From positions 14,055,283 to 14,119,282 of the forward strand of contig OX463784.1 of the NCBI GenBank assembly GCA_949825025.1: a stretch of DNA of 64,000 bases, read 5' to 3'. A program made the translations under genes and the position numbers. The notes under the pieces are model-generated. The model saw only the letters and a list, made by a program, of their open reading frames with translations, was not told the origin of the DNA and searched no databases. Shown here in pieces: positions 1-12,300 of the stretch. Positions within the stretch are counted from its first letter, which is position 1. Every line of letters begins with the position of its first letter. This DNA is from Siphlonurus alternatus (lineage: Eukaryota; Arthropoda; Insecta; Ephemeroptera; Siphlonuridae).

Positions 1-203
1 ATTTTACAACTTCGACTTTATCTTTTGCGAAAGTACCTTGAGGTGTATAACATTTTCCTACTCCTTTTAATTTTTTTTATAACTATATGAGCCCAACTAA
101 TTTTTTCAGGATGTATGCCTGCATTTTTCTACTTGTCATGCCTCTCTGTCTAACTAAACCACAACACCAAGTGAACTGACTGCCGAAAATTGCTCCTTAT
201 TAG

Positions 204-341
204 GTATTACACTGGACTTACAAGAGTCATCTATGTTGTTACAGTCGGTGCTCGACGTTGGTGACGGAGAAGTCGACACAGACGAGGTCAGCCCAGGGTC
301 ACAGGTCACCGCCCAGGTCGTGGTCAGCAGCACACAGCCAG
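204..341 (+). CDS. RFX exon A (first visible)
   Basis: Frame reads [20 protein letters not shown] and then [20 protein letters not shown], ending at donor gtaagt (342). The chosen acceptor is ctccttattag at 202-203, because the frame is open and protein-like from there. A second possible acceptor (gttgttacag, exon from 245) would shorten the exon by 41 bases. Exit phase 1. Confidence 0.75.
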
Positions 342-3300
342 GTAAGTCGGTAATGACTTTATAAAATACGGTAAAATTTTGACGGAAATGTAAAGATTGT
401 AGATTTTTCTTTTTTCTTTTTGTAATTTAATTTTGAAATTTTTCAGAAAGGTTTACTAACCTATACACATTATGAAATTGTAAAGCTGAAATACGAATAG
501 GAAGACCTTACACTTTCGGCTACTTCTGGAGGGAATATCGTATAAATTTGACTGAATGTTACAAATTAAAATAATAATAATGCATTAACATTAATTGCTT
601 TATTTGATTTGATTTATTTTAAGGTCTTATATTTTTTATCTACCCAGGATGTTTAGTAGACTTATCTCATTTTCGCCATGCTGCTACATTATACAGTACA
701 CTGTATTTATAATGTTTTATTATATATATGATTGATTTTTTAAATAGCGATACGACGTAAATATTACATACTTGCCGTCTTTGCTCAATTTCACAGCATT
801 TTTGACAAAATTACGTAGCATTCCCACATTGCTTTATGGGAAGAAATAAATCTATATTTTATCATCGCTTCAACAATGGACAATATACATTTTTTTAATT
901 ATCCCTTTCAGATAGTGTACTTTGAGTTATGCAGTTCATTTTTTTTTATTTTATTTTATTTATTTATTTTTTTTTTAATCCTCTTCACACTCTTAAAATG
1001 GACAACCTGCATGAAAAATTTTTATTGCAGAAATGAATAGAGTACAAAATTTTGCTACTCTGAAATTTTTCTCGATTTTTTTGAGACCCAGAACTATTTT
1101 TAAATAATTATTGAAAGTGCAGCCACTCCCCCTAGAGGCGTCAATAGGCGTCTAGTCTCCATCCTTTTTGTTAAGGATTCAGGGGTGCCAACTTAAATTA
1201 CAGAATTTTCAATAATTATTTAAAAATAGTTCTAGGTCTCAAACAAATCTGAAAAAATCCTAAATAGCATAATTTGGGACCCTCTATTCATTTCTGCAAT
1301 AAAAATTTTCATGAAGGTTGTCCATTGTGCTAAAAAAACGCTGTGACGTCCTAGTGATGCAGAACAAAACTGTATACACATCCAAATACATGTAGTAAAA
1401 AAAATATAAATACATTGCAGGTTGTTCATTTTTGTTATTTTTTTTTTTTTTTTTGTGTGTGTATGTCACTCGATAATTTGTATATTGACACTTTACTCAT
1501 TATCAACATCCTACTATATTATAGTGAGCACAAAAGTCGTGATACTATGAAGGTATTTTGTTGTCTCTTGTGCAGGCGTGGTAGCGGTAGTGAGCACCAG
1601 TAACAGCCACTCCCTGTCTTCTTCCCCGGTGTCTGCTTCCTCATCGGACTCTCCCTCAGATATAAACAACCAACAGCAACAGTACATCGCGGTCACAGGT
1701 ACTATCCTCTACTTCTTTTATATCCACCGTGTGTTTAAATCACCGTGGAATCATAATTACATGTTCATAGCCACTATTATATAGAATTATGTGTGAGCTT
1801 GAATCAAATGCCATAATGGATAACCTACTATGATTTTTTTTTATTGCAGAAATGAATAAAGGACACCAAATTATGCTACTCTGAATTTTTTCAGATTTTT
1901 TTGAGACCCGGAACTATTTTTAAATATTTATTGAAAGTTCTGTAAATTAAGTTGGCACCCCTGAATCTAAGAGGATAGGACCGCGACGCCTATTGACACC
2001 TCCAGGGGGCGTGGCCGCACTTTCAATAATTATTTAAAAATAGTTCTGGGTTTCAAAAAAATCTAAAAAAATTCAGAGTAGCATAATTTGGTACCCTCCA
2101 TTCATTTTTGTAATAAAAAAATTTCATGTAAGTTGTCCATTCAAGACGTTTTTTATTTTATGATTTTTTTTTTCTTATGGTTCAAAGGTTTTTATGGTGA
2201 ATTTCTTATACAAGTCTTTGCTCAGTTGCCATATAAAGGGACATGATATATAGGTAGGTAATGTATATTGACTGAAAGATTAAATACAATCATTGCAAGA
2301 AGTGAAAATTACAGTTTTATGCATGGACTAGATAATATAAGATTCGATGTATATAATATATATATATATATTGTATGGTCTTTGATAAATTAAATATGTA
2401 CATTGGACTCCCTGGAAAATTTGTCCGTCCAACTAAAAAAAAAAAAAAAAAGATAATATCCATGTATTTTCAAATGATAAAATATGAATCTATTAGTCGC
2501 GTAAATTTTCAAAGTTGACACCCCCCCAAAAAAAAAAGGCCTTAAAACAAATCGGAGTATTATAGGAAATAAAAATATTGTTTTTAGATAAGAATTATTT
2601 TCGATCAGGCACATTTATTTCACATTCTGGAACCTATAAGTATGATGTACTTATTAATATTATTGACAGAAATAAGAAACTCTAAAAATTTTACTACATT
2701 TTTACGTTTCAAATATTTTTTATTAATAATACAAGGAAAAAAATTAATAATATAATATAGTATTTCTTTCTTATTTAGTTATAGCCTATAACTTTTTTGT
2801 AATAACATAATATAGCTTGCATGTTGATAATCTGAAACCTAAATTATAAAATAATAAATTGGTATTTAAATATTAAAAACAGAATACCTGGCATGTTATT
2901 TAATAAGAAAAAAGTATTTATAGATTTTCTTGATCTGAGTCCTTGTCTTCTTCGACTTCATTTGTTTGTCCCTTCTGTAAAATGTTTTGAAGTAGCCATT
3001 AGGAAAACTTGTAAGTTTTCTATTATTTTAGAGTAGTTGAGATAATTTATCTCTTATCCACATATGGGGTCTCTATAACGTTATATATCAATCAAAACTT
3101 TTTAGCTCTATCATCATCACAGACTTTTTGCCCCACGCATTACCAGTGGTGGTAAGGGGAGAGGGGGGTCGAAATGACTTAAATGTGTGAAATCTCTATT
3201 GAAATTATAAGAGTTGAAACCCTTTAATAGTTAATTTCCTCACTTTTTTTAAAAATAAATACTTAGCAATTTTTTACACTAGGATCATTGTAAGTAATGA

Positions 3301-6300
3301 TTAAATTTTAATAATTTATTTTTAGTTAATTTCTTCCATCAACTTTTTCCTAAACAACTGAGCTATATTAAACTTTGAAAAATTTATATAATGATCTCTA
3401 TTATTATATATATTACTCTTTATTTTTAATGAAACAGTTTGGACTGTCTAATAATAATTTTTCTAATTTCGAAATTACGTGTGCAATAATATGTTTGGTG
3501 TTATTTTTAATAATATAATATTGGAGTATTTTTTTCTTCCATGCTACTCTAAAGAAGCGGATCGATCTTACACCTCTTTAACCCCCGTTAACCCCACCGT
3601 GGGTAAGAGAAATATATACACCCTTAATTAACACCTCTATGTAGTATGCATGATTGTGTGGTTTGGGATGCGATTTTTTTGTTGATGTTATGAGCATGTG
3701 AGAAAATTGATGTCACAATGTTGCCCATGTTTGTATAAGTAGGTACGATCATGATGAAAGAACTGTCGTTATTTTATTGTAAATTTATAGCTTTTTAATG
3801 TTTTATTTTTCATTATATTTTAAATAGTAAATAAATAATAATTTGAATTTGGTTGAATTATATATTAATGGAGTATCGACCTCAATTTTTTTTATTGCAG
3901 AAATGGATAGAAGGTAGAAAGTTATGCTACCCTGATTTAAAAAAAAAAAAATTACAGCCCTGGAAGTATTTTTAAAAAATTATTGAAAGTCCTTTTGATG
4001 ACGTCACGAGGCGCCTCTCCTTAAGAAAAGGATAGAACTTGCCGCCGCGTGACGTCACAAAAAGGACTTTCAATAATTTTTAAAAAAAATACTTCCAGGG
4101 CTGTAAAAAACCTGAAAAAAATCAGAATAGCATAACTTTGCACCCTCTATCAATATCTGCAATAAAAAAAAGAGGTCGATACTCCATTTTAAAATAATAT
4201 GTCATTATGATATAATAATTATATTTATATGATAGCTTATGTAATCAATTGTTTTTCCCATGCACTTATCAACCAATTATAGTTTTTTTTATTACATAAA
4301 AAGACAGCATGTTACAAGTTGACATATTTATGTTTTCAAAATCATTCGCTTTGATATTTGACGCATTTATTCATACTTTTCCAGGCTTTTGTCATGCGTA
4401 AATATAGAAGAGCTCTTTCGCGACTTTATTTTTTTACAATTTGTACTTTCAATTTTTCAATAAAACTTGCACAATTGAAACACTATTTTACTATCAATTT
4501 TTTGTATTGCACTGTAGAGAATTATAATAAATTATTAAAAGATAAAAGCTAACTATTAAAATAATATAATAAATTTATTATTTGAAAATTTATATAAAAA
4601 ATGTTGCATGATTGGAGTTAAGGTACACATTTTTTTTTAAATGTTAAAACGTGAAAAGTTCTATTAATTTTATAATTATTATTTCCTTTCTAGGAATCCA
4701 TTAACAAAATAAAGTAATACGTTCTCTATCTTTTACAAGTGGTAAAATAATAGACACAATAAGTTCATATATATAAAAAAAGCTGATATACTTGTGAAGA
4801 GGGCTGTATGTTGTTTTGTATAAAAGCACGAGAATCATTGTTTGGGTTTCTATAGAACTCCATGGTATTATATATATTTATTTTATAAGAGGATTAGTTT
4901 TAAACTGACTAATTGGGGGTCTTTGGTATAAACATCAGTTAAAGTGCAAGAGAAAGAGGAGAGTAAAATCTTCTTGAGTGTGAGCTCATTTTACGTGATG
5001 TTGAAAAGCAATTAGGTAAAAAACATTATAAAGATTAATGTATTTATTTTCTTTTTAATTGAGGATTAAAAAATATATTTATTCTGGAAGTTAAAATGAT
5101 TTTAATTTTGTTTTCTATCTGTATTGGCATTAAAATAAGTTAACAATCTATTTATTAAAAAAAATATCTGATCTCTGCAACTGAATTTCGCCGTAAAAGT
5201 AGGCAACCTTCATTGCTTATTTTTTATTATTATTATTTATTTATATCACTTAATTTCTTCTACTTCTTTACATCTAACTTGCCTACTTCAAGTATAGAAC
5301 CTCTACTAAGATAGGCACGGAGGGCGGGAAAGGTCGAAGCCTAAATTCATTCATCAACCATTTATTTTTAAATATTTCTGTAATGGCATGTCAATTCAAA
5401 ATATAACAGCTTTTAAAATTTTCAATTTACTATAGAAAATACTATAAAGCAATGGACATACAAGAAGTATCAAGAATAAATCTTGTTATACCCCCTTCCC
5501 CTCTGATCGAATGCTTATTATATTTTAAATACTTCCATGTATATTAAACCGGTACATACGCGAGTTGTAGTATAAATGTACGGACATCACACCCTCTCGG
5601 GGGGGGGGGGGGGGGGGGGGGGGGGGGAGTTTTATTTTACATAAAAAAACGGATTTTCTAGAATATAATTTTGGTAATTAGAGGTATTAAAATAAGTAAG
5701 TGTATTATTACATCAAGTTAAATACTTTGAAGAGGCCGAGATTTTCGCTTCTATATAATATAAAGTGATAACAAGATATAAGCTGTTTTAATACCAAATG
5801 CAAAGATAATTTCATGAACACTTGATGAATATACAATACTCACACTTGATATGATTATATAATAATTTTAAGTGCTTGAAATGTGAATTTTAACAATAAT
5901 GAAGTCTTATACAAGCTTAAAATAATTTAATTTCATTTTAATTTACGCATATATTTGAACCAAACGTAATATTATAAATCGCATATTATAATATTTACTA
6001 TATTTAGCATTGTAATAATTTGAAATAATTTTTAATATAATATATATAATATAATATAATATAATATAATATAATATAATATAATATAATATAATATAAT
6101 ATAATATAATATAATATAATATAATATAATATAATATAATATAATATAATATAATATAATATAATATAATATAATATAATATAATATATTAGTATAATAT
6201 ATTACATATATAGCTCTTCTTCTTAGTTATCTTTAAAATTTATTATTATGGCGTTCTAAGATAATTTTTATTGTAAATCTAACATTATACTGTAGTGCCA

Positions 6301-9300
6301 AAAAATTAAAACTTATTTTTAATTTGAATTATTTTGTTTGAAATATAATTATGAAAGTTGTAGAAAACTGTGATAGAATTATTTCTTGTGTAACATCGCA
6401 ACTCTCTCATCATTTAAATCTCAGAGCTACTGTACATTGTTTTTCAGCCCACCGTTGCTGTTTTCAGTGTTGATAGAGCAAGAAGAGTAATAAGATGGGA
6501 GTTTTGTGACTCCCCAATAGCACAAAACAATCTTCTAATAATTTAAGCCCAATAAAATCCTTGAAAGACAATATTTGGCTAAACGATACTACATATTAAC
6601 ACTACCTTGTATTTAAGTCTAACGTTGCTGTTTTCAGTATCGACAGAGCAAGGAGGCGGAGTCGTAGTGACAGGCGACACGGTGGCGCAATCTGTGCACC
6701 CCACCTACGTCCAGTACGTTGACGATACTTCACCAGAGGCCGCTACCATTTATGCCACTACAAATGGACAAATGTGAGTTATCGTCAACACTCCTTGAAT
6801 GTTGAAGTTGACACTTTTTTTGTTTAAATTTGATGTTTTCTGGGACTCTGAACGGTGATGTATCACCCTTACCCTGACTTGTTTGTGGACAGGGCATACC
6901 CGGTGTACACGATGGGGGAGGCGACGGCCACCATGTACACCCCCGCTGCCTCCGGACAGTACTACACCCCGGCCAATCAGAGCGGGGCTACCTACAGCCA
7001 GGTGAGGATATCAGGTTGCCATCTGTTTTAATGTTCAATATTTTCAACCAACAATAATACAACTGGTATCCATCTTACCGAAGGTTTATTAGCCACTAAA
7101 ATTGATCCAGCTCATCATCAGTCAATAGACAACCTACATGCAATTTTATAGAGGGCACTCAATTATGTTACTCTGATTATTATTATTATTCTTTTTTTTT
7201 TCATATTTTTTTGAGGCCAGAAGTATTGCTAAAAAGTTAGGCAAATTTTATATTTCAACTCGTGCCTTTTTTATTCCCTATCCTTTAATTAAAAAGTATA
7301 CTTTCAATATTTTTTTTTAAATAGTTTTTGGTCTCTAAAAAATATTAAAAAAAAATCAAAGTAGCATAATTTGATGCCCTCTATTTATTTCTGCAATTAA
7401 AAATTCTCATGTAGCTTGTCCTTTAAACTAGCTCCTTCCATTTAAAACAATTTGCTTGTATTCTTTATAATCCCCCATCTCTCACTACTATAACCTAAAT
7501 CAGAGATCTTATAGTGTAGAGATATTGAACGTCCGTGTTAAATATTTTTCCTATCTGTTGGCGTAGAAACCAAAGAAATTCTGTAGATGAAGTTAAAAAG
7601 GACACGTTCAGGTCTCTGCATGTAAGTGGAGCTTCAGGAGTATCGGGTGTCGCGATGCAGCTGGCACCCCATCACAGTAACGCCATCTGAATGCTTATCC
7701 TAAGAAGCTTCGGAATAACGTAGTCGCACTTCTTTCATGATCTGTGATGTTTAAACAAAATTTTGGCCATAAGCGTTCAACATCTCTACACTATAAGATC
7801 TCTGCCTAAATGCACGCACTGCTGCTATCCCCTCCCTATGTTGTAAGGCTGCAGGTTTTTAACACTGTTGCCCTCGCAGGGCCAGGCTCAGCTGTTGGGA
7901 CAGACGCCAGGTGCTGCCGCCTACATTCTCCAGCAGGGAGTAGATGCAGCCGAGGCCCACGCTCTCATCACCTCAAACAGAGCAAGCCCGCCAACCGTCA
8001 GTGCTGTAAGTTTACCTACTGCTTGGGATTTGTTGGTACTCTCAAACAGTCTGCTTTAGTGTTGATGAATCAATGAGGGGTTCTTGTTTATGGTGATCAG
8101 AAGCAGTGACGTGTGGTTGCAGAGTTTTTGAGCGAAAAAATTTCAAGTTCTCTTTTTATTTATTTTTTTCCCCCATTACTCAAACTTGGGAGACTGAAAT
8201 AGACAATAATGGTTGCATTTTTTTATTTCATAATTAGAAAATATACCTAAAATTATGCTTTTCTGAATTTTTTTCGATTTTTTGGAGTGCGGGAACTAAT
8301 TTTTAAAAAATATTTAAAATCTCTGAATTAGGGTGGTACACCTGATGGGACAACCGTGACGTCATTTGTCGTGCTGTGATTGGCTATTGATGACATCATG
8401 GTTGCAGTGATTGGCTATTGATGACGTTACGGTTGTCCCATCAAATGTACCACCCTAATTCAGATATTTTAAATATTTTTTAAAAATTAGTTCCCGCACT
8501 CCAAAAAATCTGAAAAATTTCAGAAAAGCATAATTTTATGTATATTTTCTAAATAAAAAAATACAACCATTATTGTCTATTGTGATGTTGCCATAATTAA
8601 AATGGATACTCTTAGCCACAATTAAAAACTCCACACTTGCCGCCACCGTTTAAAAGATTGACTTAAAACTTTAATATTTCTGTCAATACTCTCTTTTAAT
8701 CCTGTTTATTAAATATGGTTATCCCGATCCTGACTTTTTTCAATCCTTTCATTCAATAGGTTTGTTAGTAAATGTCAGTTATTAATGAATCATTAAACAG
8801 ATTTTATCTTATTCTTAAAACTTATCATAATTTTGTGCACTTACAATCAGGCCTTGGTTGTCCTTTCTGTTATTTTCTATTTTATGTAATAAATTACTAT
8901 TTGATCTCTCAAAACTAATAGGTACACTCAAACAACAATATTGATGTCATTTTCTAAGCTAATTTGATAATTTTTTGCAAACTTCTATAGAAAACCAACT
9001 TGACATCAGCAATTAAAAAACTTTCTATCAAATTACCATGGTGATATGTAACAATCTCCATTATTGTCTACCTCAAGGCAATATCTTCTTCCAAGACTTT
9101 ACATTTTTGACTTGTTTGAGTGTACTTATGACAACTTAACATTATAATAACAATACTAATATGCTTGTTGCTTGCTGGTGGTCTCTAACTGTGGTGCATG
9201 GGTGATCGGGGCTGCTTTGTATAGGAGGCTGCTGCCGCTGTAGCTGCAGCTGTGGGTTACATGGTGCCATCTGGTGGCTCTGGCTGCAACTCTTCTGCGC

Positions 9301-12300
9301 CCGTGACTAACAACTCGGTCCCCTCTCCTCTAATGGATGAGGGGTCTGATCCCGGTGCTCACGCTAATCTCACCCACGCCACGAGAGTGTCACCCGCCAC
9401 TGTAAGTGAGGTGGTCAAAAATTGATAATAATATCATTGTCGTGAGCCTGAACTGTTGTCTTTTTATCTGTCAAACAAGTGTTATTTTCTGTGTTTTTTA
9501 TTGTTTATTCACAGATGTTTTAGATTTGCCTTAAAGGAGAGATAACACCGGACAGCTGTTCGATGGACTCCCCTTTGATTAACATGTAAACCTTAGCAAA
9601 TTCACACAAATTCTGAATTTTTTTTGAGAGGTAGATATTAGTGCCTAAAAGCCATAGAAAAAAGTTTCAAAACAATTGAACAAAACGATTTTTTTTAATT
9701 AAGTTCTTAGTTTGTCTCTCCATGGGAAAGCCCTATGCTGAAAATTAAAAAAATTAATTTAAAAAAATCGACTCGTTAAATTGTTTTGAAAATTTTTTCT
9801 ATGGCTTTTAGGCACTAAAATCTGTCTCTCAAAAATATTTCATAATTTTTGTGAATTTGCTAAGGTTTACATGCTAATCAAAGGGGAGTACGTCGAACAG
9901 CTGTTATCTCTACCTAAAGTTTATTAGGAAAAATTGAAACATCTGATAAAAAAAAACACAAATTAATTATTAGAAAATCTAAGATTTGTTTGACTTCATG
10001 TTAAAAATTATTATTTGTCAATTCTTTGGGAAATCTATCGTTTAGAAAAGTAAAGTTTACATAAAAAGTACAGTAAAAAGAGGAAGATTTAGGACATACT
10101 TTTATCAATATTGAAATTTTTAACTTAGCAGCAGCTATATCAACATTCATAGCAAATTTTAGTTCTGAAATGTAGGCTACCTTCTATGAATAAATTAATT
10201 ACATACACATTTAATTATAAATCTCACACTTACAAATTCCTCCAGGAGTCATCTTACTCAATTACTCAAACATTGCATTAGGAACAAAAATTGAGATTGT
10301 AGGGAAAATAATTTTTCTTTGTGAGATTTTTTTAACAACAGTTTAATATAATTTTGTGCTTTACGAAAAGCTTTAAACACAGTATGATATGATGTTAAAC
10401 ATAATAAAAAAAAATGATGGAATTCTTTAGCAATTGGCTTGATATTGATATGAGGTAAAATTAAAACTCCATTGAATTTTAATGTCGATAACTCTTATAA
10501 ACTCTTTGGGCTAACTCGTTGCATGGTACTGCCACTGCAAGGTTGTGGTGGATTTTTGAACTAATTGTGGTTTGCATGTCAGGATTTTTGGGCTTGTTTA
10601 TTAACTGGATTAACATTTTACTGTAATGTTTTTAAATCTACTGTATATACAATTTGTTCTGATCTGGGACAAAAACAAACTTCTAGAAGGGAAACTCTAT
10701 CTCTGAGGTTTTTTATACTGCCTTCCTCAGGTGCAATGGCTGGTAGAGAACTATGAAACGGCTGAGGGGGTGAGCCTGCCTCGTTCAACGTTGTACAACC
10801 ACTACCTGCGACACTGCAACGAGCACAAGCTGGACCCCGTCAACGCAGCTTCCTTCGGCAAACTCATCAGATCAGTCTTCATAGGGCTGCGAACGAGGCG
10901 TCTCGGAACTAGGTAGGGTATAATCATCTAACTGATTGTCTTTTTGGATAATCAACTCATTGTTTTACTTGTTTAGTTTTGAACTTTGTTATCAAAATAG
11001 TGACTAGAGGTGTTGTGTAGTCATATTCTTTCTTAACAAAAGTTATCTTCCAGCTATGAGTTAATTTAAGGGACATTATTTCTGTTACCATTGGTAACAA
11101 TGGAGAAAGTCATTTCAAAATAGCATGGTCGTGGTAGCATCTAGTCTAATTTTAGTCATCATAATTCATAATTATTTTGTTGCTTTTTGATTGTATTAAC
11201 AATAGATTTCAGATTTTTTATTAAAGCACATCAGATACATATTAGTCACAGTCAAGTTGAATTTAGGTCTAAAAGATTGAAATTTGAAATAAAAAAAAAA
11301 AAACAAGAAACATATAAGACAATAAACAATAACATCTGATTACAATGCTGTGTTAGCTTTAATTAACGATAGACAGAATTTAGTTATTATTAACTTATTA
11401 GTCATTATTTACCTTGGCTTTTAAGACAAAGATATTCTTCTTCTGCATGAAAATGGTGAAGTGTGGACTAACAAAACAAAATATAGATTTGTAGAAATTT
11501 ATATAATAGACCAGAAAAATCAATAACACAAATACATATCGACTGGTCCGTAAGTCCAACCCAATCCCCTCATACCCTAACCTTCCCTCAATGTCCACAG
11601 AGGTAACTCCAAGTACCACTACTACGGTATTCGCGTGAAGCCTTCCTCATCTCTCAGCCACCTGCCAGACGAGAGTGAGAGTTGTTCTCCCACCTCTGGT
11701 AGTTCTGGAGGTCGTCACCAGGGAGGTGGAGGCGCCACTGCAGGCTCCACAACTCCCAGCAAGCGCTTTAAGTCCAGCAAGGGATCTGAGTTCGAGAGTC
11801 ACAACCACGGGACACAGAATCACGCAGGAGCGGTACCAAACCCTACTCCACAGGTAAAAACTTGAAAGTTATATTTTTAAAATCCGAAGTTTTTAAAAGA
11901 TGAATGATTCTGTAATTAGAAACTGAGCTATATACAGTATTACCCTTTTAAATAACCTTTGCTGAGCCTGAAGATGTAAAATGCACTTATTTGTGGACTT
12001 CAAAACCACAATAAGACCAGAGATTTTTTTTTTTTTTTTTTTTTTCATTTATCATCTGAACTATCATTTTTAGCGACTAAAGTACAAAAAAAAATATTTT
12101 TAGAAGAACCAACTCCATCCATTTTGTTTATCCTTGCAGCTTCCTCAGCACCATCAGTACCTGGGAGAGGCGTCTGGGGCCATCCCCATGTTCCCTGAGA
12201 TTGACTTCACCGGCGTGCAGTTACCTGAAGACTGCACTTATGAGGACGTGGACACTCTGAGGAGCATCTACCGCGAACACTGCGAGGTGAGGACATATAT

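Larger units (their letters stand above)
4187..6437. other. RFX intron segment, mostly featureless
   Basis: Apart from the poly-G tract and the TATAA minisatellite, only AT-rich sequence. No coding exon with splice signals is seen. Confidence 0.6.

Noticed and set aside
245..341. Shorter version of RFX exon A starting at 245
   Set aside because: Possible, but the frame upstream to 204 is open and protein-like behind a better polypyrimidine tract; kept as the alternative.
8376..8425. CRISPR-like direct repeats
   Set aside because: Only two units inside a MITE loop in a eukaryotic intron; no array.
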